Made by a program: the position numbers and the translations under genes. Below, piece by piece: positions 1-6,200 of a stretch of DNA of 7,088 bases (position 1 is its first letter; the number at the start of each line of letters is the position of its first letter). Location: the NCBI GenBank assembly GCA_016280565.1, contig JAEEGY010000156.1, forward strand, positions 1 through 7,088. Reading direction: 5' to 3'. The DNA is from Fretibacterium sp. (GTDB lineage Bacteria > Synergistota > Synergistia > Synergistales > Aminobacteriaceae). Under the pieces are notes generated by a model. That model did no database searches. It saw nothing but the letters and a program-made list of their open reading frames with translations, and was not told the DNA's origin.

Positions 1-291
1 ACGGTGGGGGTCATGATGACGAGTCAGCTCATTCGACAGCCCTACGAACGGCAGGGGCTCACCCGCCCGGAGCTGGCCCAGGACATGGCAAACTCCGTTG
101 TGGTCATCGCGGGGCTGGTGCCGTGGTGCATCGCGTGCTCCGTGCCCCTGGCGATGTTCGGCATCTCCCTCCGCGCTATTCCCTACTCCGTCTACCTCTA
201 CCTACTACCGCTCTGCTACGCGCTGACGCGCCGGCGGTTCTGGCCTGCTTTCCCCTCTTCCCCTTCTCCCCGCGGCGTGGAAAAATGTTAA
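1..291 (+). CDS. NhaC-like Na+/H+ antiporter, 3' end only
   Basis: The reading frame is open from the first base of the window to the TAA at 289-291, giving the last 96 residues of a longer membrane protein. The GTG at position 4 is not the true start, because the frame runs off the left edge. The order of landmarks (a Y-E-R-x-G-L segment, a D-M-A-N-S helix, V-P-W at about 118-126, then a hydrophobic segment with I-P-Y-S-V-Y and a final L-P-L) follows the C-terminal end of the NhaC family as I remember it (AY-x-x-x-GL, LED, IPWN, then a Y-A-F-F-N helix). The family exchanges cytoplasmic Na+ (or in some members organic acids) for protons at the inner membrane. The usual IPWN is here VPWC, so the substrate is uncertain. 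After the last helix comes a basic RRRFW and a short Ser/Pro-rich tail. Another ion-transporter family member is possible because most of the protein is missing. Confidence 0.7.
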   Translation, partial: TVGVMMTSQLIRQPYERQGLTRPELAQDMANSVVVIAGLVPWCIACSVPLAMFGISLRAIPYSVYLYLLPLCYALTRRRFWPAFPSSPSPRGVEKC

Positions 292-294
292 AAT
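286..294 (+). promoter_or_regulatory. candidate extended -10 promoter for the surface-protein gene
   Basis: TGT followed by TAAAAT fits the extended -10 pattern TGN-TATAAT with one mismatch. It sits in an AT-rich patch between two GC-rich genes, and a start point near 301 would leave a leader of about 36 bases before the GTG at 337. No good -35 is seen 16-18 bases upstream. The motif overlaps the last codons of the antiporter gene. The same 11 bases, TGTTAAAATTA, also occur inside the downstream gene at 1662-1672, so chance is a real possibility. Confidence 0.3.
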
Positions 295-336
295 TAGGTT
301 ACAGATATTCAGACAACGCTTACGGAGGGGAGAATT

Positions 337-3195
337 GTGCATAATATCAGCAGTCACAGGCAGTTTCTAAACTTTCACAGATTATTCGCGCTCGCGGCGG
401 TGCTGCTGGTGCTGTGTGCTGCTCCGGGGTGGGCTGGGACGACAAAAAGCGTCACCACCTATCAGGAACTGACCGGCGCGCTTGCCGACAAAAACTGTGA
501 CACGATCATTGTCACGGGCAACATCAGCGTTGATGCAGCGCTGAACGTCACCCGCAGTGTCACAATAAAGGCCGCGGAGGGCGTTCATCCCACGCTGACG
601 TACACGGGAAAAGATACGAACGCTGTTGACCGCTCCGTCATCAAATGCGATAAGAATGATGTTGACCTCACCCTCGAGGGCCTCACGATCAAGGACGGCC
701 AGGGGTGCAAATCGAACGCGAATACATATGGCGGCGGGTTGTATGCCAGCGGCGGTGTGAACGTAGAAGTGACCAACTGCGTATTCACCGGCAACACGGC
801 CGAAATCGGCGGTGGGATGTATGTCCGTGGAGGCAGGGCAGTCGTGACCAACTGCGCTTTCACCGGCAGCACGGCCGACTCTGGCGGCGGGATGCGTGTT
901 GACGAAAGCATAGACTCGAGCGTGACCAATTGCACGTTCACTCAAAACACGGCCGAAACTGGCGGCGGGCTGTATGTCAGTGGAAGCATGGCAGTTGTGA
1001 CCAACTGCACGTTCACCGGCAACACGGCTGCCCACAAAGGCGACGGCGGGGGCGGCGGAGGGATAAATATCGAAGGAAGCGCATCCGCGGACATAATCAA
1101 CTGCACCTTCGCCGGCAACACGGCCGCTTTCGGCGCTGAGGTGCGCTGCGACAGCACGCTCAACGCTGTCAACACGATTTTCTGGAACAGCGGGGAAGAC
1201 CAATATATCTACAACCACACAAACGGGACGGTCAAGCTCTACAATTGTGCGTATAAAGACGGCGCAGTCTATGGTAAAAAGGTAGATGATATTGAGAATT
1301 TCAAAAAATTGAGCTGGGCCGCCCGCATATCCAGGGATGTCGAGGTCGAGGGCGTGACGCACACGGTCTTCCCGCTAACGTCGGAGGACACAGACCTCAT
1401 CGACAAGGGCCGCACTTCCCTAAGTGAGATTGTGGAAGAAACGGTGGCCGCCATCGTTGAACCCGAGCTGGCGTACGACCAGCTGGGCGAGCTCGGTGCG
1501 CCCTACGAGAACGACTACGGCCACATTGAATTTTACGCTACGCGCGATGCCAGCCCGGACATCGGCGCCATTGAGTACATAGAGGTGTCCGTCGCCACCG
1601 ATAAGGGCCTGCCGGACGGCACGGAGGGCATGGCGTACCCGGAAACCACCCTTAAGCCCGCTGTTAAAATTAAAACTGCTATTAAAGAAACAGAGGCAAA
1701 CCCCGAGAGGTCAGAACTGACCATCACCGGCCTGCCCGACGGCCTGAAGTACAGCGTATCGGAGGACAAGAGCATCAAGATCACCGGCACGCCCACAGAG
1801 GCGGGGACGTTCGACGTTGTGATCACGGCAACCTGTGGCGTTTACTCCGCAAACGAGACGCTGAGACTGTCGGTCACAGCCACGAAGGTCACGGTCTCGC
1901 CCACGGGGGGAGTCAAATCTCCCAGCGGCGTTCTCGGCCAGGACATTCCCGGCACAGAGTTTGTCACTTTCTCGGCCAGGCCGGAAACGCTGGCCTATAC
2001 CTGGAGCGTCAGCCCCGACGTGAAAACGGCGGGCGTGACGGCCGCGATAGACAAAAACGGGAAGCTGACCTTTTCCGGTGCGCCGGAAGAGGCCAGAGAT
2101 TACAAGTACACGGTCACAGCCAAAACAAAGAGCGGCACTCTGGGCACGGCTGCGGTGACGCTGAGTGTGACGGATACACAGGTCCTCGTCACGGGCGTCG
2201 AATTGAACAGAACAACGCTGAGTCTCGACGCAGGCAAAAGTGAGACGCTGACCGCTACGGTCAACCCCGATAACGCGACGTACAAAGGCGTGTCGTGGTC
2301 ATCCAGCGATGAAAGCGTCGCCACGGTCGACGGGAACGGCACGGTCACAGGCAAAAAGGCCGGTACGGCCACCATCACCGCAGTGTCGGTAGACGGCCCA
2401 AAGGCCACCTGCAGCGTGACGGTCCAATCGGGCGCAGCCCCCGACCCCAAACCGGAGCCGGAACCGGAGCCGCAACCGGAACCTAAACCGAAGCCGGAAC
2501 CTAAACCAGACCCAACACCGGAATCCCACGATATCCCGCTGGGGGATAAGACCGTGCCTTACCTTACCCTTGAAAAAGAGGAGCCCAGCGAAGAGGTGGA
2601 GAAGAGACTTTCGGAGTTGATAGGGGATTTGCCTCCGGGCACGCCGTTCAACAAGGGAGAAGTGACCGCGTCAAAGACCAACGGCCTGAACACCTTCATC
2701 GAATCTATCAACGAGGAGGAGAAGGAGGCTGCGAGAGAGATCACGGCCGTCCTGACGCCTGTGGAGGTCAGCGAATCCGGCGTGTACTTCATGAAGGTGG
2801 CAGCCTCGGAGGACCAGAAGGAGAAGCTGAAGGGCGGCTATGACCTCCAGTATCACGTCAAGCCCTACAGCGCGGACGCGGAGGTGGACGTAAAGACCGC
2901 GCGATTGGCGGACACAGGGACCTCGGACGACTCCCACGGGATCCTCGTCAATGCGAGCGGCGAAAAACTGAGCAGCAGCGCCTATAACGGCGAGGACGAT
3001 CTGTACGTCCTGGTGTACTTTGCGCAGGCAAAGACGCCCTACGCCCAGTACCTGACGATGGAGGCAGAGTCAAAGCATTCTGACGTCCCCACCAGCGACA
3101 AGGACAGCGGCGGCGGGTGCAGTGCGGGGCTCGAAAGCTTGGCTCTGCTGACTTTACTTTTTCTCATCTATCGATTCTGCACGCCGCTTTACTGA
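337..3195 (+). CDS. exported modular beta-helix / Ig-like surface protein with Synergist-CTERM-like tail
   Basis: Start: the GTG at 337 is preceded by GGAGGGG (324-330) at 6 bases. Residues 1-33 form a signal peptide with a basic/His-rich start, hydrophobic core at about 17-29 and likely cleavage after Ala33; it has no lipobox. Residues 110-300 are a right-handed beta-helix with about 25-residue repeats carrying V-T-N-C-x-F-T-x-N-T-A and GGG(L/M)Y-V; the fold appears to close near 409-413 (DIGAIE). Residues 417-515 and 516-613 look like putative Ig (He_PIG-type) domains; the first has GLPDGL and GTPTEAGTF. Residues 616-697 look like a Big_2 domain (WSSSDESVATVD, GTVTGKKAGTATITA). A PEPKP linker occupies 702-728. 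Residues 730-915 match no domain I recognise. The end, SGGGC at 924-928 plus a hydrophobic segment, looks like a surface sorting signal. The role is inferred as cell-surface binding or adhesion; no catalytic motif is visible. The stop overlaps the next gene's ribosome-binding site. Confidence 0.88.
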   Translation: MHNISSHRQFLNFHRLFALAAVLLVLCAAPGWAGTTKSVTTYQELTGALADKNCDTIIVTGNISVDAALNVTRSVTIKAAEGVHPTLTYTGKDTNAVDRSVIKCDKNDVDLTLEGLTIKDGQGCKSNANTYGGGLYASGGVNVEVTNCVFTGNTAEIGGGMYVRGGRAVVTNCAFTGSTADSGGGMRVDESIDSSVTNCTFTQNTAETGGGLYVSGSMAVVTNCTFTGNTAAHKGDGGGGGGINIEGSASADIINCTFAGNTAAFGAEVRCDSTLNAVNTIFWNSGEDQYIYNHTNGTVKLYNCAYKDGAVYGKKVDDIENFKKLSWAARISRDVEVEGVTHTVFPLTSEDTDLIDKGRTSLSEIVEETVAAIVEPELAYDQLGELGAPYENDYGHIEFYATRDASPDIGAIEYIEVSVATDKGLPDGTEGMAYPETTLKPAVKIKTAIKETEANPERSELTITGLPDGLKYSVSEDKSIKITGTPTEAGTFDVVITATCGVYSANETLRLSVTATKVTVSPTGGVKSPSGVLGQDIPGTEFVTFSARPETLAYTWSVSPDVKTAGVTAAIDKNGKLTFSGAPEEARDYKYTVTAKTKSGTLGTAAVTLSVTDTQVLVTGVELNRTTLSLDAGKSETLTATVNPDNATYKGVSWSSSDESVATVDGNGTVTGKKAGTATITAVSVDGPKATCSVTVQSGAAPDPKPEPEPEPQPEPKPKPEPKPDPTPESHDIPLGDKTVPYLTLEKEEPSEEVEKRLSELIGDLPPGTPFNKGEVTASKTNGLNTFIESINEEEKEAAREITAVLTPVEVSESGVYFMKVAASEDQKEKLKGGYDLQYHVKPYSADAEVDVKTARLADTGTSDDSHGILVNASGEKLSSSAYNGEDDLYVLVYFAQAKTPYAQYLTMEAESKHSDVPTSDKDSGGGCSAGLESLALLTLLFLIYRFCTPLY
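769..1170 (+). repeat. beta-helix coding repeats, about 75 bp period
   Basis: Five imperfect tandem units begin at 769, 844, 922, 997 and 1093, with periods of 75, 78, 75 and 96 bases. Each starts with codons for V-T-N-C (I-I-N-C in the fifth) followed by phenylalanine two residues after the Cys. The first four continue N-T-A or S-T-A and then a glycine run. The fourth unit is longer because of an inserted Gly-rich stretch (DGGGGGG at about residues 236-242). Weaker units continue at about 1168 (V-N-T-I-F) and 1237 (L-Y-N-C). The repeats keep frame, so they are protein structural repeats rather than non-coding DNA repeats. Confidence 0.85.
2440..2523 (+). repeat. Pro-Glu/Pro-Lys linker repeat
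   Basis: Low-complexity codons (CCG GAA/GAG, CCT/CCG AAA/AAG) encode alternating Pro with Glu, Lys, Gln or Asp over residues 702-728 of the surface protein. Such a segment is expected to be an extended, stiff spacer. It separates the Ig-like stalk from the C-terminal domain and sorting tail. The DNA is prone to slippage, so its length may vary between strains. Confidence 0.85.
3100..3192 (+). other. Synergist-CTERM-like sorting signal (within the surface-protein CDS)
   Basis: The last 31 residues have a three-part layout: a polar stretch ending SGGGC-S-A-G (Cys928 codon at 3118-3120), a hydrophobic segment of about 14 residues (L-E-S-L-A-L-L-T-L-L-F-L-I-Y), and a short tail starting with Arg946. 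SGGGC before a terminal hydrophobic helix is what I recall for the Synergist-CTERM domain of Synergistetes surface proteins. The usual Arg/Lys cluster at the very end is reduced to one Arg, followed by F-C-T-P-L-Y. The processing enzyme is not in this window. Confidence 0.7.
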
Positions 3196-3201
3196 GGAGG
3201 G
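3194..3201 (+). promoter_or_regulatory. strong ribosome-binding site overlapping the upstream stop codon
   Basis: GAGGAGGG includes the last two bases of the TGA stop of the surface-protein gene (3193-3195) and lies 6 bases before the ATG at 3208. Ribosomes finishing the first gene sit directly on the site, so the two genes are probably co-transcribed and translationally linked. Confidence 0.8.
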
Positions 3202-3207
3202 ATACTC

Positions 3208-3969
3208 ATGGAATGGGGCATAAAGGAGCTTGCTATCATCTGCCCGCTGGTCTTTTTAGCGGGGTTTGTGGATGCCATTGCCGGGGGCGGGGGGCTGATC
3301 TCCCTGCCGGCGCACCTGATTGCAGGGCTGCCGGTCCACTTTGCCATCGGGACGAATAAGCTGAGCGCCGTGATGGGGACGACCCTCGCCACGGCACGAT
3401 ACGCGCGCTCGGGCTACATCCCGTGGAGGCTGTCGGCCTTCTGCGTCGTCTGTGCGCTGGTGGGCTCAGCGTTGGGCGCAAAGGCAGCCTTGATGTTGAG
3501 CGATCACGTTTTCAAGATCATCATGCTGGTCATCCTGCCGCTGACGGCAGCCTACGTCCTTCGGGGCAGGGGACTCTCCGAGGAGAAGGAGCCCTACGGG
3601 ACGCTGCGGACAACGGTCATCAGCATGGCGATCGCCTTCGTCATTGGCGCTTACGACGGGTTTTACGGGCCAGGCACGGGGACGTTCATTATTCTCCTTT
3701 TGATAAGCTGCGCCCACCTCACCCTTCAAAAGGCCAACGGCACCTCCAAGGCCATCAACCTGACGACCAACCTTTCAGCCATGGTCGTGTTTCTGCTCAA
3801 CGGCAAGGTCATCGTCCCCCTGGCTCTGATCGCCGGGGTCTTCAATCTGGCGGGGAGCTACTTTGGTTCGCGTTCCTTCGAGATTGGGGGCGTGAAGGTC
3901 GTCCGGCCCATCATGTGCGTCGTGCTGGCGCTCTTCTTCGTCCGCGTCATCACGGACCTCTTTTTCTGA
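3208..3969 (+). CDS. YfcA-like TSUP (TauE/SafE) family membrane transporter
   Basis: This 253-residue integral membrane protein has the two-fold internal repeat of the TSUP (formerly DUF81) family. The first half has GFVDAIAGGGGLISLP at residues 19-34 followed by GTNKLSA at 48-54. The second half has G-A-Y-D-G-F-Y-G-P-G-T-G-T-F at 147-160 followed by SKAINLTTNLSA at 180-191. This pairing resembles E. coli YfcA more than the taurine-linked TauE. Hydrophobic segments lie at about 8-28, 46-62, 75-97, 101-118, 134-152, 159-173, 184-197, 201-219 and 231-252. The length of about 250 residues is normal for the family. Members are linked to export or import of sulfite, sulfoacetate and similar anions across the inner membrane. 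No sulfur-metabolism gene is nearby, so the substrate cannot be named. The ATG has an ideal ribosome-binding site, and the gene follows the surface-protein gene by 12 bases. Confidence 0.92.
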   Translation: MEWGIKELAIICPLVFLAGFVDAIAGGGGLISLPAHLIAGLPVHFAIGTNKLSAVMGTTLATARYARSGYIPWRLSAFCVVCALVGSALGAKAALMLSDHVFKIIMLVILPLTAAYVLRGRGLSEEKEPYGTLRTTVISMAIAFVIGAYDGFYGPGTGTFIILLLISCAHLTLQKANGTSKAINLTTNLSAMVVFLLNGKVIVPLALIAGVFNLAGSYFGSRSFEIGGVKVVRPIMCVVLALFFVRVITDLFF

Positions 3970-3998
3970 GCAGCAGGGCTGCCTGATGTCCCGACCTC

Positions 3999-4007
3999 TG
4001 ATAAAAT
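3999..4007 (+). promoter_or_regulatory. candidate extended -10 promoter for the C26 hydrolase-rarA unit
   Basis: TGA followed by TAAAAT matches the extended -10 pattern with one mismatch. It lies in the 106-base gap after the transporter gene. A start near 4014 would give a leader of about 62 bases. The best -35 with a 17-base spacer is CTGCCT at 3979-3984, which is weak. A second TAAAAT lies exactly 40 bases downstream (4042-4047) but lacks the TG element. Confidence 0.35.
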
Positions 4008-4023
4008 AGTAGTGAGCGGCCAG

Positions 4024-4038
4024 GCTCGCGCCGCGAGC
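4024..4038 (+). repeat. small GC-rich hairpin upstream of the C26 hydrolase gene
   Basis: GCTCGC and GCGAGC form a perfect 6-bp stem around a 3-base GCC loop. It would fall in the leader if the candidate promoter at 3999-4007 is real. It is followed by GATTAAAAT rather than a T run, so it is a poor intrinsic terminator for the transporter transcript. It could equally be a leader stem or chance. Confidence 0.4.
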
Positions 4039-4075
4039 GATTAAAATAAGACAGAATCCAGGGGAGGTCGTCATC

Positions 4076-4846
4076 GTGACGGATAAATCCAACGCACAGA
4101 ACAGGCCAGTGATCGGCATCCTGGGCAGCATCATCACGACCAACAGCGGCATCACCCCCATGGGGCGGAGCTTTGCAAACGACACCTGCGTCCGGGCCAT
4201 CGCTAACAACGGGGGGACCCCGATCATCCTTCCGTTTATTCCAGGGGCCGGGGAGGATGCCTTCGCCCTGTGCGACGGGCTGCTCTTTCCCGGCGGTGCG
4301 GACGTGGACCCCCACTATTACGGCGAGGAGCCTCACGAGAAGCTGGGTGAAGTTGACCCTGAGTATGACGCCTTCTGGCTTTCCGCCGTCAGTTACGCGA
4401 GGGAACATCGCCTGGCTGTCCTTGGTATCTGCCGCGGACTGCAGCTTTTGAACGTGGCCTTCGGCGGGACGCTGTACCAGGACCTCAGCGAGCGGCCGGG
4501 GAAAACGCTTGGACACCGCCAGCACGAACATCGCCATATCACCGTCGGGACCGCCCGTATTGAGCCGGGGACCCGCCTGCAACGCATTCTGGGTGAGGAC
4601 ACCGTCCCCATCAACTCCCTGCACCATCAGTCCGTTAAGGAGCCGGGGAAGGGCTTGACCGTCTCTGCCTACGCGGAGGACGGGGTTGTTGAGGGACTTG
4701 AGAGCCCGGACGGGCTCATCGTCGCTGTCCAGTGGCACCCGGAGGACCTGGTCTACCCCCGTGAGGGGCTCCCCACCGGGTCCGTCCCCGTCATGAACCG
4801 GCTGTTTCAGGACCTCGTGCAGCGCGCGGCGGGCACGATAGCGTAG
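4076..4846 (+). CDS. class I glutamine amidotransferase-like hydrolase, peptidase C26 (PuuD-like)
   Basis: This 256-residue cytoplasmic protein belongs to the gamma-glutamyl-gamma-aminobutyrate hydrolase family. Visible motifs are PVIGI near the N-terminus (11-15), LLFPGGADVDPHYYGEE (69-85), the nucleophile elbow LGICRGLQLLN with Cys119, NSLHHQSVK (180-188), and VQWHPE with the other two triad members His221 and Glu223. All three catalytic residues are intact and the length is typical. The family hydrolyses gamma-glutamyl amides; PuuD acts on gamma-glutamyl-GABA in putrescine breakdown. No other putrescine-pathway gene is nearby, so the true substrate is open. The GTG start at 4076 is supported by GGGGAGG at 4061-4067, 8 bases upstream, and by the N-terminus agreeing with the family. 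The gene begins a probable two-gene unit with rarA, which follows after 15 bases. Confidence 0.93.
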   Translation: MTDKSNAQNRPVIGILGSIITTNSGITPMGRSFANDTCVRAIANNGGTPIILPFIPGAGEDAFALCDGLLFPGGADVDPHYYGEEPHEKLGEVDPEYDAFWLSAVSYAREHRLAVLGICRGLQLLNVAFGGTLYQDLSERPGKTLGHRQHEHRHITVGTARIEPGTRLQRILGEDTVPINSLHHQSVKEPGKGLTVSAYAEDGVVEGLESPDGLIVAVQWHPEDLVYPREGLPTGSVPVMNRLFQDLVQRAAGTIA

Positions 4847-4861
4847 CCCGCTGATGGCGAT

Positions 4862-6178
4862 ATGGAAGACAGGACGCTGTTTGAACAGGAGGCGGACCAA
4901 CCGCTGGCGGCCCGTCTGAGGCCACGGACCCTTGAGGAGTTCGTGGGCCAGACACATCTGCTGGGCTCTGGAAAGGTGCTGCGCCGCCTCATTGAGGAGG
5001 ACCGCATCTCCTCCATGATCTTCTGGGGCCCGCCCGGCGTGGGCAAGACCACCCTCGCCAGCATCATCGCCGCGCGGACAAAGGCCGCCTTTATCAATTT
5101 TTCCGCCGTAACCAGCGGCATCAAGGAGATCCGCACGGTGATGCAGCAGGCGGAGGAGAACCGCCGTTTCGGGGCCCGGACCATCGTCTTCGTCGACGAG
5201 ATCCACCGCTTCAACAAGGCTCAGCAGGACGCCTTTCTCCCTTTTGTGGAGAAGGGCAGTATCATCCTCATCGGGGCCACGACGGAGAACCCCTCCTTTG
5301 AGGTGAACGGAGCGTTGCTCTCGCGCTGCAAGGTGTTCGTCATGAAAGCCCTCACAACGGAGGAGCTCACAGCGCTTTTAGCCCGCGCGCGGAAGGACCC
5401 CCGTGGCTTTGGGGACCGCGAGGTGAAGATGTCCCCCGATATGTTGGAGGCCGTCGCGGCCTTCGCCAACGGCGACGCGCGGACCGCCCTTCTGACGCTG
5501 GAGATGGTGGTGCTGAACGGGGACACGGAGGGCAACACGGTGGTTATCACCCCAGAGACGCTGGAGCAGTGCACCTCAAAGAAGTCCCTGCTCTACGACA
5601 AAAAGGGCGAAGAGCACTACAACCTCATCTCCGCCCTGCACAAGTCGATGCGCAACTCCGACCCCGACGCGGCGGTCTACTGGCTGGCGCGGATGCTGGA
5701 GGCGGGAGAGGACCCGCTTTACATCGCGCGGCGCGTGGTGCGCTTTGCCAGCGAGGACGTGGGGCTGGCCGAGCCTCATGCGCTGGAGATGGCCGTCGCG
5801 GCCTACCAAGCCTGCCATTTCATCGGCATGCCGGAGTGCTCCGTCCACCTGACCCAGGCGGTGGTCCATCTGTCCATCGCGCCGAAGTCCAACGCGCTCT
5901 ACCTGGCTTACGGAGCCGCGCGGGAGGACGCCCTGAACCAGCTTGCCGAGCCCGTGCCGCTGGTCATCCGCAACGCCCCCACGCGACTGATGAAGGAACT
6001 GGACTACGGCAAGGGATACGAATATGCCCACGACACGGAGGACAAGCTGACGGCCATGCAATGCCTGCCGGACTCCCTTGTGGGCCGCGAATACTACCTC
6101 CCCACGGAGCAGGGCGCGGAGGCCCGCTACAAGAACCGCCTGGACCAGATCAAGGCTTGGAAGGAGCGGCACCGGTAG
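4862..6178 (+). CDS. rarA: replication-associated recombination protein A (AAA+ ATPase, RarA/MgsA)
   Basis: This 438-residue protein has the full RarA layout. It opens with PLAARLRPRTLEEFVGQTHLLG (14-35), the family's N-terminal signature. Walker A is GPPGVGKT (56-63), Walker B is VFVDEIHRFNKAQQD (109-123), sensor 1 is GATTENPSF (138-146), and the arginine finger is Ser-Arg155-Cys. The C-terminal tetramerisation region includes EDVGLAEPHAL and ends with YGKGYEYAHD, LPDSLVG and YYLPTEQGAEARY. RarA acts in the cytoplasm at stalled replication forks and DNA ends, related to clamp-loader and RuvB-type ATPases. The length is normal and no key residue is missing. The start at 4862 is fixed by the conserved N-terminus; no convincing Shine-Dalgarno precedes it, so translation is probably coupled to the hydrolase gene ending at 4846. 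An ATG at 4854 is out of frame. Confidence 0.97.
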   Translation: MEDRTLFEQEADQPLAARLRPRTLEEFVGQTHLLGSGKVLRRLIEEDRISSMIFWGPPGVGKTTLASIIAARTKAAFINFSAVTSGIKEIRTVMQQAEENRRFGARTIVFVDEIHRFNKAQQDAFLPFVEKGSIILIGATTENPSFEVNGALLSRCKVFVMKALTTEELTALLARARKDPRGFGDREVKMSPDMLEAVAAFANGDARTALLTLEMVVLNGDTEGNTVVITPETLEQCTSKKSLLYDKKGEEHYNLISALHKSMRNSDPDAAVYWLARMLEAGEDPLYIARRVVRFASEDVGLAEPHALEMAVAAYQACHFIGMPECSVHLTQAVVHLSIAPKSNALYLAYGAAREDALNQLAEPVPLVIRNAPTRLMKELDYGKGYEYAHDTEDKLTAMQCLPDSLVGREYYLPTEQGAEARYKNRLDQIKAWKERHR

Positions 6179-6180
6179 TT

Positions 6181-6200
6181 GCTTAAATCCTATTTAAAGC
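6181..6200. repeat. imperfect inverted repeat at the convergent rarA/serpin junction
   Basis: GCTTAAAT and ATTTAAAGC face each other around a CCT loop, giving an AT-rich stem of about 8 pairs with one bulged A. It covers the 11-base gap between the two stop codons and the last three codons of the serpin gene. No T run follows on either strand, so it is at best a weak bidirectional terminator. Confidence 0.3.

Noticed and set aside
403..423. Possible lipobox (V-L-C) in the surface-protein signal peptide
   Set aside because: The residue before Cys27 is Leu, where a lipobox needs Gly, Ala or Ser; an ordinary signal peptidase I site after Ala33 fits better.
382..1362. A 326-codon open frame on the minus strand opposite the beta-helix region
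   Set aside because: It is antisense to a well-supported exported protein with in-frame protein repeats. It has no recognisable domain or ribosome-binding site, and GC-rich repeated codons keep the opposite frame open.
4024..4050. Intrinsic terminator after the TSUP gene
   Set aside because: The stem is short and is followed by GATTAAAAT rather than a run of T.
4854..4919. A 21-codon frame starting ATG just before rarA, possible leader peptide
   Set aside because: It has no ribosome-binding site, overlaps the rarA start in another frame, and its Arg/Trp-rich product looks like frame noise.
3950..5206. A 418-codon open frame on the minus strand across the C26 hydrolase and rarA start
   Set aside because: It spans two genes with intact catalytic motifs and the gap before the first. 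Its translation is low-complexity and unrelated to any family, as expected from high GC.
5569..6186. A 205-codon plus-strand frame overlapping the rarA 3' half
   Set aside because: The translation is Arg/Gly/Ala-rich without motifs, and the rarA frame there is fully conserved.
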